Assembly: GCA_036873135.1 (NCBI GenBank)
Contig: JAPTYO010000008.1
Coordinates: forward strand, 26,624,761 to 26,688,760
Direction: 5' to 3'
DNA length: 64,000 bases
Origin: Clarkia xantiana subsp. parviflora
Lineage: Eukaryota; Streptophyta; Magnoliopsida; Myrtales; Onagraceae
Every line of letters starts with the position of its first letter. Positions within the stretch are counted from its first letter, which is position 1. Shown piece by piece: positions 44,458-55,470 of this stretch. The translations under genes were made by a program, and so were the position numbers. The notes beneath the pieces are model-generated. The model had not been told where the DNA came from. It made no database searches and saw nothing but the letters and a program-made list of their open reading frames with translations.

Positions 44458-45975
44458 TGGCCGGTGGTGGCAAGAAGAAGCAAGTTCAAGCCGGCAGTTC
44501 TCGCCCCGCTGGAACTGTCAATTCCCCGTTGTTGGAACATGTTGCTGAACAGGGTGAGCACCCTGCTGTCTCTCAGACAGGGGGGCACGGTGATGATGAG
44601 ATCTCAGTCCGAGACACGGCGGCAATCAGACCGGAGATCCCGCGAAGGAAGGTGGATGCTCCTCCAAACCCGATGGTGCACAGAGAGGAAATCCCGCGAA
44701 GGGAAGTAGGCTCTTCCTCAAATTCGGAGTTGGCCAAGGCAGTAGCAGATGCCATGCCGATGTTCTTGGCGGCCATGGAGGCTCTGTTGGATAAGAGAGA
44801 AGCTGCCAGGAGAGCGGAGGAGTTACCTCCGCGAGAAGAGCTGCCCCCACCTCCTCCGAGGGTGGTTCCAGAGGAACAGGAGGTTCAGGAGGTTCAGCCC
44901 AGGAATAGGGGTAAGGAACCCGCACACTTGGAGAAGTTCGTGGTTGACGGCCCGGGACCAGTGCAAAACAGGACCATTCCCCTGAATGGCCCCATAACCC
45001 CCGATCAGGTGGTGAAGATCGTCAGCATCTGCATGGGCGACCAGAAGCAGATGACATCGGAGTTGAGGGATCGATCCAGTCATCCTTTCGTTCCGCGACT
45101 GCTAGATACTGTCGCCCCGCCAGGGCTAGGCATTCCGACCATCAAGGAGTACGATGGTGAAGGAGACCCGGTCTGCCATGTGCAGAGACATGTCCAGGCT
45201 TGCATGGGAAGGACCTCGAATGATGACCTCGTATGTTCACTGTTCCCGATCACTCTGGGAGAAAGGGCCATGACATGGTTTTTCAGCCTACCGCCGGGGA
45301 GTATTACGTGCTGGGCGGACATGCATGATCGATTCATCAAGCATTACCAAGGTCGGAGGCGTCTCCTGAAGAGTGTAAGTTCCCTGACCCAGGTGGTGCA
45401 GAGACCGATGAATCGTTGGCATACTACTACCAACGGTTCACTGCCAGCGCCGCGGAGATTGACGAGGAGATATCGGAAGGGGAGACCATCTGAACTTTCC
45501 TTCGGAACTTGACTGTTCCTTACGGTTCCGATTTGATGCATAGTGTGGCCGCGAAGGCTGTGTGGAGCATGGAGGCCCTGCAAGCAAGGGTGAAACAGCA
45601 AATCGACGTGCAGGAGTCGAAGATTGTTGCTGGAGAGCTGGATCCTCCGAAGTCAGCAAGAGGAATGTCATCGTCCAAGCTGTCGGATGATCGCAAAGGG
45701 AGCGACAAGTCGGAGGGGAGTAGGAACCGCGGTCGCCCCGAGAGAAGGGAGGACAGGCGTCCTCCGAAGAAGGATAAACGCGAAGGTCGTAGTGTTCCCA
45801 TCAACAGCTCGATGACCTCCGTGCTAGGTGTGATGGATCGGAAGGGTCTCGCCCGATACCCCCCGAGGAAGGAATGAGAGTTCCTGGGAGGCCGCTCAGA
45901 TCGTTATTGTCGGTACCATCGAGCCAATGGTCACGACACGGATAACTGTCGGGAGCTGAAGAAGGAGATAGAAAA
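44458..45975 (+). pseudogene. E6 gag
   Basis: ATG at 44458 (MAGGGKKKQVQAG). An acidic and Pro-rich N-terminal region is followed by the capsid core: IPTIKEYDGEGDPVCHVQRH, FPITLGERAMTWFFSLPPGS and DRFIKHYQGRRRLLKSVSSL. A frame change near 45410 leads to ESLAYYYQRFTASAAEID in another frame, a TGA at 45491, then the frame 45509-45877. After a second TGA comes YCRYHRANGHDTDNC, the knuckle-like Cys/His motif. Gag forms the particle that packages element RNA. The interruptions mean no full Gag can be made from this copy. Confidence 0.85.
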
Positions 45976-45976
45976 G

Positions 45977-47161
45977 ATGATCCAGAAGGGGAAGCTTAAG
46001 GAGTTCGTCGGAAGAGGAAGGTGCCGATCCCGTTCCAAAAGTCGGTCACGGTCCCGTTCCAAGTCCCGTGATCGATCCCCGAAGAAGAAGAAGGTTGAGT
46101 CGGAGCCCTCTGGTTCTGGTACCCGTAAGGAGAGACGGGGGACCATTAACGTCATTCACGGAGGAATGGCAGCGGGAGGTGACACCACTGCTTCTAGGGA
46201 GAATTATGCTTCTCGCATCTCCGCTGCTGTGGTGCTAAGCAAGAGGTCCCGGTCGTGGACTCTAAAGGAGGAAATGGTGATTTCTTTCTCAGCGGAAGAT
46301 TTGATAGGCGTGGAAAGCCCCCACGATGACGCCTTGGTCGTGACCCTAGACGTGGACGGATTCGAGATGAAGCGGATCCTGATAGACGGAGGGAGCTCCT
46401 CCGACATTCTTTTCCTAGACGCCCTGGAAGCTATGGGAAAGACGAAGAAGGACCTGACGCAGGTAAACTTCCCGATGGTGGGATTCTCGGGATCGACTTC
46501 CTATCCGTTGGGGATGATTACTTTACCGGTGGAGTTTGGTAGTGGCTGGAAGATGGAAATGCGGAACGTGGACTTCGTTGTGGTAGAATCCGCGGGAACA
46601 TACAACGCCATTATCGGGAGGACCACCATCAATCCTCTCATGGCAGTTGCTTCAACCGTCCACCAGAAGATGAAGTTCCCGACGGACCATGGTGTCGGGG
46701 AGGTCAAGGGCGACCAGGTGGCGTCACGAAAATGCTATGTTAATGCCACTCGACGGAGAAGAAGGGAAGCCATGGCTGTCCTGCAAACCGATGCCGATCC
46801 TCGAGAGGAGTTTGGGCGGCCTGCCCCCATGGAGGATTTGAAGGAGGTTGAGATTGATGGACCTCGAAGGAAGGTGAAGATCGGGTGTGCTTTGTCGGAG
46901 GAAAGAGCCCGAGAGTTGATCGAGCTCCTGAAGGAGTTCAAGGAGCTGTTTGCCTGGTCACCAAGTGATATGCCGGGAATCAGCCCCGACGTGATCGTGC
47001 ACGAGCTGAAGATTGATCCCGCGATCAAACCTATCGCACAGAGGAGACGTCTGATGGGCGCGGACAAGAGGATCGCGATCCAGCAGGAGGTAGGCAGACT
47101 GCTCGACGCTGGATTCATCAAGGAGCTCCGATTCCAGACATGCCATTTTTTGATGTGCTGA
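45977..47161 (+). pseudogene. E6 protease and truncated reverse transcriptase
   Basis: The open frame starts with an Arg-Ser-rich stretch (46016-46078) and a basic run. It continues through the retropepsin: LDVDGFEMKRIL and IDGGSSSDILF (active-site Asp in the IDGG form usual for this lineage), then YNAIIGRTTINP. The RT start follows (IVHELKIDPAIKPIAQ, RLLDAGFIKEL), but the frame ends at 47161 because about 0.65 kb is missing. The deletion covers YRDLN to YxDD compared with E1. The junction lies at about 47141-47147. Confidence 0.85.
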
Positions 47162-47640
47162 GGGCTCACAAGAAGTTTGAATGGTCCGACAAGTGCGAGG
47201 AAGCATTCCAAGCACTCAAGCAGCATCTCCGTACCCTCCCGCCGTTGGCGAAACCGGTTCCAGGCGAGCCGCTTTATCTCTATTTGGCTGTTTCTGATGT
47301 TGCTGTTAGTTCTGTTTTGATTAAGATTGTCAAGGGCAACCAAGTGCCCGTCTATTATGTAAGCAAGGCATTTGCCAAATCAGAAATGAACTATCCCGTT
47401 ACCAAGTACACTTTGCGTTAATTGTTGCCGCTCGAAAGCTCCGACCTTACTTCCATGCCCACGAGGTTACAGTGTTGACAAATCAGCCCTTGAAGCACTT
47501 TTTGAACCGACCGGAGGCGTCGGGGAGATTGGTGAAATGGGCCATCGAGCTTACGGAGTTCCGTATACATTTTGCTCCGCGAACTGCTATTAAGGGCCAG
47601 GCATTGGCAGATTTTATAGCTGAGTCTACGGCACCCGATC
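47140..47640 (+). pseudogene. E6 first RNase H domain
   Basis: FEWSDKCEEAFQALKQH to VTKYTL, then a one-base frame change near 47415 (TAA at 47419), then LTNQPLKHFLNRPEASGRLV and FRIHFAPRTAIKG. Co-linear with E1 2155-2646. Confidence 0.8.
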
Positions 47641-49187
47641 TGGAAGTAACGGGTCCCGCAGAGGGGGCAACCATGGAGGTCCCGACAACAGAACAGCCAG
47701 AACAGCCAAATGAGGAGAACACTTGGGAGATGTACACTGATGGTTCATCAAGTGTAGAAGGATCGGGGGCAGGATTCGTATTGATACCGCCCGGTGGAGG
47801 TGAACCCTTGCGATATGCCTTGGCCTTAACGTTTAGGGCCACCAACAATGAAGCAGAGTATGAAGCTCTCATCACGGGCCTTAAGATTGCCAAGGGTACG
47901 GGAGTCGATCATTTAAAAGTGAAATGTGATGCCAGCTTGATCGTGAATCAAGTCCAGGGAAACTATGAAGCCAAGTGCCCGACAATGAGGAAGTATTTGC
48001 ACGAGGTGCAGACTTTGAAGGGAAGCTTCAAAAGCTTCGATATCGAGGCAATCCCGAGGGAAGAAAACGCGGAGGCAGACGCCTTAAGCAAGTTTGCTCT
48101 AGGAGCGGCCCCTGAGGAGAATCGGAAGGTGCATTTCCTGGAAAGAGTAATTCTCTCAACCATCGATCCGTCGGAGGTTTGCGCTATTGAAGCAAGATCG
48201 GAGGAAGAAGAGAAACCCACCTGGATGACCCCGATGGCCACATACCTGACTACGGGAGCACTCCCCGATGATGAAGTGGCAGCTGTCAGACTACGCCGAA
48301 TTGCGAACGATTACGTGATGGTGGACAACCAGTTATACAAGAGGGGGCACGTAAAGCCTTTTCTGAAATGTGTGGCGGAGCCTGATACAAATCGGATCTT
48401 GAGAGAGCTGCACGAGGGAGTCGCGGCCTGTCATGAAGGGGCCCGATCCATCGTGAGAAAGGCGTTGAATCTAGGCTACTATTGGCCTTCGATGAACAAG
48501 GAAGCGACAGCGATGGTCCGATCTTGCGATGCATGCCAAAGGTACGCTCCGAATATCGTAGCTCCCGCCGCGGACTTGATGCCCATCAGGAGTGCCTGGC
48601 CCTTCGCGCAATGGGGCATTGACTTGGTAGGACCTCTTCCCCAAGCGAAAGGTCAGTGCAAGTACTTGCTCGTAGCCATCGATTATTTCTCGAAGTGGAT
48701 AGAGGCTAAGGCGTTGGCCAAGACAACGGGGCAGCAGATCCTCAAGTTCCTCCAAACCCAGATCATATCCCGGTATGGGGTTCCTCGGGTGTTGATCAGC
48801 GATAATGGCCCTCCGTTCAATGGGGCTCAGTTGAAGGAGTACCTGGAGGAATTGAACATTGAGCATCAGACAGCTTCCGTCCGCCATGCTCAGACCAATG
48901 GCCAAGTAGAATCAGCCAACAAGATCGTGATGGATGGCCTGAAGAAGAGAGTCTACGCCTTGCAGGGCCATTGGTTGGATGAGCTTGAAAACGTGCTGTG
49001 GGCTGTTAGAACAACACCCAAGCAATCGACGGGAGAAACTCCGTTTGGCCTGGTTTATGGCGGAGGCAGTCGCTCCCGTGGAGATAGCGGTGGCGTCCCA
49101 TCGCGCGAAATATTACGAGCCTCTGACGAACGAGGAAATGAGGCGTCTAGACTTAGACTTGCTCGAGGAGAAAAGGTGGAAGGCTGA
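47472..49187 (+). pseudogene. E6 second RNase H and integrase (long open frame)
   Basis: 571 codons. The Tat-type second RNase H keeps all acidic residues: MYTDGSSS, NNEAEYEAL, KCDASLIVNQ and ENAEADALSKF. The integrase zinc part is HEGVAACHEGAR...CDACQRY. The catalytic Asp, Asp and Glu are in GIDLVGPLP, ISDNGPPF and NGQVESANK. A frame change at about 49060 (after GLVYG) diverts the C terminus. These domains remain open although RT is gone. Without translation from an upstream start they are unlikely to be made. Confidence 0.85.
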
Positions 49188-49503
49188 TGAAGTTCAGGCT
49201 CGGATGCGTCTGGCAACAGCCCGATATTATAATCAGCGTGTCAAGTCCCGACAATTCTTCGTTGGAGAACTTGTCTGGCGAAGGAACGAGTTCGTTCATC
49301 AAGATCGGATCAACAAGCTACCGCCGAAATGGGAGGGACCTTACAAGATCGTAGGGATGCCAGCCCCGAACGCGTACAAGCTAGAGGACCTGGATGGCAA
49401 GACGTTGAAGCATTCCTTCAGTGGCGAACACTTGAAGAATATCATGTTTGATATTAAGTCGCCGCGAATGGCGCAAATTGTCTATCGAAAAGATCTGATG
49501 TAA
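49055..49503 (+). pseudogene. E6 integrase C-terminal region
   Basis: Continues in another frame: EAVAPVEIAVASHRAKYYEP, VKSRQFFVGELVWRRNEF, KWEGPYKIVGM and HSFSGEHLKNIMF, ending at 49503. No chromodomain, as expected for the Tat lineage. Confidence 0.8.
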
Positions 49504-49574
49504 GCCTGCTTTGAGTTATTAATGAATAAAAGAAGTTGCCTTCGATCAAATTGCTTTTAGATTTATTCTAACTG

Positions 49575-50525
49575 TTAGAAAGACGTCCTGAAGGACGCGA
49601 CAAAAGCCTTCCGAGGTACGATAAAAGCCTTACGAGGTACGAGTAAGTCGCCTTTATGGCGCGACAAAAGCCTTTCGAGGTACGATAAAAAGCCTTACGA
49701 GGTACGAGTAAGTCGCCTTTATGGCGCGATAAAAAGCCTTTCGAGGTACGGACAAAAGCCCTACGGGGTATGAGTAAGTCGTCTTTATGATGCAACCAAA
49801 AGCCTAGGTACGAAAAAGCCCTAACGGGTCCGCGTAAGTCGTCTATATGATGCGGCCAAAAGCCTTAACAGGTACGAAAAAGCCCTAACGGGTCCGCGTA
49901 AGTCGTCTATATGATGCGGCCAAAAGCCTTAACAAGTACGAAAAAGCCCTAACGGGTCCGCGTAAGTCGTCTATATGATGCGGCCAAAAGCCTTAACAGG
50001 TACGAAAAATCCCTAACGGGTCCGCGTAAGTCGTCTATATGATGCGGCCAAAAGCCTTAACAGGTACGAAAAATCCCTAACGGGTCCGCGTAAGTCGTCT
50101 ATATGATGCGGCCAAAAGCCTTAACAGGTCCGCGTAAGTCATCTATATGATGCGGCAAAAAGCCTTAAGGGGTGTGAAAAATCATCTTAAGTGATGTGTA
50201 AAATGGCCTTGAAAGGCACATACGAGAAACCTTAAGTGGTGATGTCCCGATTGGATGAGAAACCTTAAGTGGTGAAATCCCGATAGGACGAGAAACCTTA
50301 AGTGGTGATGTCCCGATTGGATGAGAAACCTTAAGTGGTGAAGTCCCGATTGGATGAGAAACCTTAAGTGGTGAAGTCCCGATTGGATGAGAAACCTTAA
50401 GTGGTGAAATCCCGATAGGACGAGAAACCTTAAGTGGTGAAGTCCCGATTGGATGAGAAACCTTAAGTGGTGAAATCCCGATAGGATGAGAAACCTTAAA
50501 CGGTAAAATCTCGAGTAAAGCGTCG
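49575..50525 (+). repeat. E6 tandem array of three unit types
   Basis: First (49580-49800): units of AAAGCCTTTCGAGGTACGA with GTAAGTCGCCTTTATGGCGC. Second (49800-50160): about six 64-bp units with GCCCTAACGGGTCCGCGTAA and GTCGTCTATATGATGCGGCC. Third (50224-50500): about eight 33-bp units of GAGAAACCTTAAGTGGTGAA plus a GTCCCGATTGGAT part. Types one and two are clearly related. The array starts 70 bases after the integrase stop. Confidence 0.9.
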
Positions 50526-50720
50526 GAAGGACGTATGAAGTCACCTTAAATGGTGCATCGGAACGTTCTGAGTAACGAGTCTAAAGTCGCTTTAAATAGC
50601 GCAGAATGATTATCGGAACCAAAATAGTTGGAAGAAATTTCTTATATAAAGGCGCAAAGGCCTAGGAGTCTCAGTACAAAAGATAAAGGAGAAAAACTAC
50701 AAGGACTAAAAGATAGAGTA
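50526..50720. other. E6 spacer between array and antisense gene end
   Basis: Likely the 3' untranslated region of the antisense gene. No other feature. Confidence 0.4.
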
Positions 50721-53426
50721 TTAAGCTCGGTCCTTGTTGGAAGTCGGGTCCTCAGCAGCGTTGGAGGGAGCAAGGTTCGGAGGGGCCTGGGCAGAAGGCT
50801 CCGCAGTCCGCGAAGTCGGGTCCATGACATCAGTCTCTTCACTCTCCGCTGGGAGGTTGAAGTACTTCTCCGCGAAAGGAGCGAGGGTCTCGGACTTCTT
50901 GAAGTCGAGGGAATCTTCGTAGGCTGTGTAGAGTTCTTCGACGGCATTGAACAGGGTGTTCTCCACCTCGGACCTGCAGAACCCTACAGCATCCACCTTG
51001 AAATCGTCAGAATTCCGATACTCCTCGCGGCCTTGTAGACGACCCTCCTCGCGACCCTGCAGGCGACCTTCCTCGTGGCCCTGGGCCTTGGCCTCAGCCA
51101 GCTTGGCCTCGAGCCCCGCCTTGGCCTCAGCGAGAGCTTCCACGAGAACACCCTTCTCATGAATGAGCTGCCTCTTCTCCGACTCATTCCGCTGCTGATC
51201 CGCCTGGACCATCTTCCGCTCCCGACGCATGACAGCCTCGTGACCCTGAACCTGCCTGAGCAGGCCCGAAGCCATCTCGTCAAGGAGAGTTTTCTCCTTG
51301 GCCATCTTATTCCTGGCCGCCACAGCCTCGTCGAGGTCCACCTGGAGCTTAGCCAGCGCGTCGGGGTCCAACTTAGCTTGAGCTTCCTCCAAAGCACCCT
51401 TGAGAGCCAGGATGAAGCCGAAGCAGCGCTGCTGGTCCGCGGTTTCCTAAGATGGAAGGGAAAAAGGATTAGAATCCGATGGTCGAAGGCAAAGAACAAT
51501 AAAGCAAAGGTAAAGTTTTACCTCCATCCGACGGATGGCCATAGCACGGAGCTCCTCCTCGATGTCCTCCCGCGCCAAGGATATGGGCCGCTGCAAGGCT
51601 GGAGGAATTGACCCCGCCAGCAAATGCAGGGCCAATTCAGGATCAAGGTTTCCCCGCTGGAGTGGAACCCCTCGGAGAGACTCGATCGGGTTCCAGGGCA
51701 TCGTCCCCTGGTCGGGGGTGAAAATCTTGTAAAGATTTTCATCCACGGGGAAAGGTGGGATGACCCCGGAACTTTCAGCCGGAGGAGCCACCTCGGCTGG
51801 TGGCTCGGGAGTCGGAGTGCGGAGCTCGGGAGGAGGACTCCGAGACACATCCTCCGCGACGGGCCTCAGGTTGCTTTGACCTGACTTTCGGCGGAAAAGC
51901 AGGCCACCCTCGTTGGGCTCCTCAGAAGAAGGAGAAGCCTCCAGATCAGTCACCTGACGGAACTGAGCTTCCGTCGGGGTATCCTCCAGCGTCGGCACCG
52001 GTGGAGTCGTGGCCCGGGCAGGAGTAGCAGCCCTCCTTGGAGTGAGGGCCTCCGTTGGACCTGCGGTTGCGGGACGAATAAAGTCAGGAAGAGTATTGTT
52101 GGGACACCAGATGATTTGGCGTTCAAGATGCTGGTCCTTCCCGAAGAAGCTGTAGTATCCCGCCTTGAGAACGCGGGGGGTTTCTCCTCGAAGGATGTAT
52201 TGGATTTCTCGAACCCGCGATTCCCGATCAGCGGGGATAAACTCCTCGGGAACCAGTTTCCTATATCTTTTAATATAGCGACGGACACGTTTACCTTCCT
52301 CGGCGGTAGTGACCCCGAAGGCTTGGTCAATCTCCTCCCTCCTGGCCCGCTTGGCCACGATCTGCTCCTCGGTCGGAGGGGCAGCAGAAGGAGTGGCGGA
52401 AGAGGAAGCTCCCTTCTTCAGCGATTTCCGTTTCCTCTTGGAGCCACCTGGGACGGCATCAGTCTCGCCCTGCTTCAACATGAGATGAGTCAGTAGAGAA
52501 GCCTTCTTGGCTGCAAAAATAAAGAGACAAAGTGGTTAGAAGAATTACCTAGATGACTAAATCTTTGGAAACAGAATCGAGGAGCCGGACTCCGATATGG
52601 ATTAAGTCCTTCTCCGTAAGCTTGTTGGCGTCGAGAGGAATGAAGGAGTCCCCCCAACGGTAGAGCTGGACCATCTGAAGGGTGTTGAGGTCATCCTCAG
52701 TGTGGACCCCGAGCTTGGGGGCAGGGTCCGCCACGACCTCCCATCGGGGCCATGGGACAGAGCTGTTTTGGACGAAGAAATAATACTTCTTCCACCCGCT
52801 ATTATCCGACCCCGAGTCGCGAATCAACACCCGATCCTTGTGGAACTTCCAGGTCTCACTGTCCCAGCCGAAACGTGAAAGTTGCTCATTTGTCCACTTG
52901 GGGAGTCGGGGTGAGAAGGAGCAAACACCAGCCTTATTGCACTTCATGCCGTAGAATGTGCGGAAGAGCAGTAGACTGTACGTCCACTGCTGGCGGAGGC
53001 ATAGGAGCTGGAAGGCATTCCACACGCGGATGGCGTGTGGAGAAAAGGTACAAGGGTGCGTCTTGTAGAAGTTGCACATATCCACCAGGTTTCCGCAGAA
53101 GGGGAATCGAATCCCCGCGCTAATCTATCCGGCAGAGACGAACACTTCTCCCTCTCGAGGACGCGTGACGATATGCTTCCTCTTGACAGCAGGCTGAGAC
53201 TCGTAGGGGAAACGGGGCTCCCAATCCGAGGTAATGCAGCCCTCTCGGAGAGCAACCTCATACGAGGTCTCAGAAATCTCATTAACAGCAAGTTCAAAGG
53301 TGAAAGGGATCCTAGCCTCGGAACTAGCCTCGTCTAAAAACGGTTACAGACAGAAAAATTCAAGAAAAGAAGAGAGGATAATATTAGCAGATCACGAGAA
53401 CAGGGAAGGGAAACCTTACCAGACAT
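50721..53426 (-). pseudogene. E6 antisense gene, nearly intact (gypsy-type transposon-like, coiled-coil C terminus)
   Basis: A minus-strand gene. A tiny first exon (MSG/D, 53426-53420) is followed by a GT-AG intron, then a large exon from 53333 (EASSEARIPFTFELAVN). This contains PFCGNLVDMCNFYKTHPCTF, FSPHAIRVWNAFQLL and SGWKKYYFFVQN (52771-52798). Next comes an exon holding the ERA-rich linker with KRKRKSLKKG (NLS-like) and NLYKIFTPDQG (52481-51526). A GT-AG intron (about 51525-51450) precedes a coiled-coil exon ending at 50721. A TAG at about 53130 and one at the second exon end interrupt the frame. Otherwise the coding is far better kept than gag-pol. It matches the genes at 19519-21937 and 60188-62533. 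Function is unknown. Confidence 0.8.
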
Positions 53427-54076
53427 TGTCGATGGATGCTTGGTGAAGATAAAGAAGGATCTGGGAAATCGAAGGCCTTGGATCACTTGAAGAGCAGAAG
53501 AACTTGGGAGAAGAAAACTTCGAACTTGAGAATGGCGGAATTTCCAGAAACTTAGAGGGTGAAGAAGAAGTGAATAATGCCAATCCTTTGGCTTTTATAA
53601 GCAAAATGACAACTGGAAAAATTTAATCTTGACCGTAGAAGATGAAACGATTCGATCCTGATCGTCGAGATTAAGAGGACGGTACAGAAGAGACGTGGTG
53701 ACGTATTAAGTGTTTTTTCAGAAAGCAACAGTCACGCCGATTTAAGCGTCGTTTCATAATCTCTAGCATTTAATGCTACAACAACCGAAGAGTCTCCTCG
53801 GATTTGGCAACTGCCCATAGAGTCCAGTGGGCCCAAGGCAGTCATGAGTGAGAAACTCTGTCATTTGACAATTGCGCATAAGGCAAAAGCCTCCGACGGT
53901 AGTATCGGGAGGTACGAAAACAAAACCTCCGACGGCAGTATCGGGAGGTATGAAGACAAAAGCCTCCGACGGCAGTATCGGGAGGTATGGAGACAAAAGC
54001 CTCCGACGATGAAGTCGGAAGGTCTAGAACTGGAAGACACGACGAACTAAAAGTCCCCCATGTCTTGGGGGGCAAA
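53427..54076. other. E6 promoter region of antisense gene and polypurine tract
   Basis: On the minus strand GCTTATAAAAGCC (about 53590) is a TATA box upstream of the antisense ATG. Toward the LTR are four units of GCCTCCGACGGCAGTATCGG with GAGGTATG (53880-54020). A hairpin TCCCCCATGTCTTGGGGGG then sits just before GCAAA and the LTR. Confidence 0.65.
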
Positions 54077-54856
54077 TGATGGGTTCCGATGTAATCGTTA
54101 GCCCCGTTAACAGCCAATGGACGGCGAGTAGGTCCAGTGGGCCTCGTGAAAGGCCTGGAAGGCCCAGAAACCCAGCATGAAGGGTCCCGACTTAAGCGGT
54201 CCCGATATATGAGCTGAATGCTCCCGACGAGAAGCCTCTGAGCAGGCCCCGATATGCCTTAGTAAAGGCCCTGATATGCCTTAGTGAAGGCCCCGATAAT
54301 AAAGCCCCGCGGAGGCTGGACCTGTCTCGTGAGACAAGGGGTCCTGGGTGGTGACCTAGAATGAGATAACTCTGAAGTCCCCGACGGGAGTCGAGACTTG
54401 TGATCAGAGGATAAGACCGAGAAATCCGCCTACTAGATAGAGTAGTGGGAGATGATTAAAGATATAGATAAATTCCCCCGAGATACGCAGGGCGTGCCCA
54501 AGATACACGGAGTATGAGTAAGATACGCGGAGCGTGGGGCGAAATATATGTAATCCCGAACGAGATATACGGAATCGTGGCGAGATATGCGGAATCTTGG
54601 GTAAAACTGCCAGGCGCAGTAACATGTAACTGAGTAACTTCCCCTCCTATATAAAGGAGGAAGTTACCTCAGAAACAAAGATTATCTAATACGCACTTAG
54701 ATTACTGCTACCACCTCATTGATCATATACTCATTTAAGCATCGGAGAGGGATTCTGGGTCACCACCCAGGTCATCCCCTTTTGCAGGATTACGCGGAGC
54801 CCAGGAGTCCAAGCTTTCCGCCAAGGACGTAACGGAGCTTCACCCGTGATCCAACA
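54077..54856 (+). repeat. E6 3' LTR
   Basis: 780 bp with the same ends as 43621-44401. Differences are scattered single substitutions and a one-base indel. Followed by ATTTC. Confidence 0.95.
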
Positions 54857-54861
54857 ATTTC

Positions 54862-55470
54862 AAAAGAAGTTGGATAAGAATATAGACTCTCTCCTGTCAG
54901 GCGATTCTCTGGCGCCGTTGTGGGAGATCTTCCTCGGAACTTCTACCTGGTACGGTCCGAGTCTTTCTTCGTCATTTGATTGCTGACGGATGCTATTTTC
55001 TCTCGGTCTCTGGGAGATTTGTTCCACTAGTATTCAGTTTCACTAATTGCTTGGTGGAAAACCCTAATTGTGGTGTCTTTTTAACAAGATGAAACCCTAA
55101 TTGGAATTATTTGTGGACAATTCCCTTGTTGTTTTTGGTTTGTCTTGGTGTGGTGCTTGGAAACATGGATGGACCGCCGTGCCATGGTGGGAGAGAACAT
55201 CATGGGGGAATCAAATTTGGTCTCGTATGTGAAGGGAAGGATAGGGAACTGCCTGCTAGATACGTTGGGAGAGTATTGGCTGACAAGCCAGTTAAGAATC
55301 TTGCTGTGCAAAAGGTATTACAAATTGCTTGGTCGAAGTTATCTGGGGTTACAGTTGAGGAGATAAACGAGAAAACCCTGCTTTTTAACTTTGAGAACCA
55401 CGAAGACTGTGAATCCATTATGACTTAGGGTCCATGGGCGATACAAGGACACTGTCTAAGCTTAAAAAGA
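54862..55470 (+). pseudogene. LINE ORF1, N-terminal part (DUF4283-like)
   Basis: After a leader (54862-55100), the 55111-55428 frame carries the DUF4283 pattern: ARYVGRVLADKPVKNLAVQK, LQIAWSKLSG, LLFNFENHEDCESIM. A TAG replaces one codon before GPWAIQGHCLSLKRWEGD. DUF4283 is typical of ORF1 proteins of plant L1-type LINEs and binds nucleic acid (family knowledge). Confidence 0.75.

Larger units (their letters stand above)
43621..54856 (+). mobile_element. E6: full-length Ty3/gypsy Tat-lineage element with RT core deletion
   Basis: 11,236 bp between perfect target duplications ATTTC (43616-43620 and 54857-54861). Order: LTR, primer site (44403), gag, protease, truncated RT, RNase H, second RNase H, integrase, three-part tandem array (49580-50520), antisense gene (50721-53426, -), polypurine tract, LTR. 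By eye the LTRs differ at roughly 13-14 positions in 780, so insertion is recent. Yet gag-pol has several frameshifts or stops and lacks the RT palm. It is GC-richer than the surrounding sequence. Confidence 0.93.

Noticed and set aside
50182..50544. Minus-strand frame with repeated HLRFLIQSGLH
   Set aside because: Translation of the 33-bp array in E6; position and lack of a start context argue against a gene.
54911..54926. Primer binding site (GGCGCCGTTGTGGGAGA) of another LTR element
   Set aside because: It resembles a primer site but no LTR precedes it other than E6, and the following sequence is a LINE leader.
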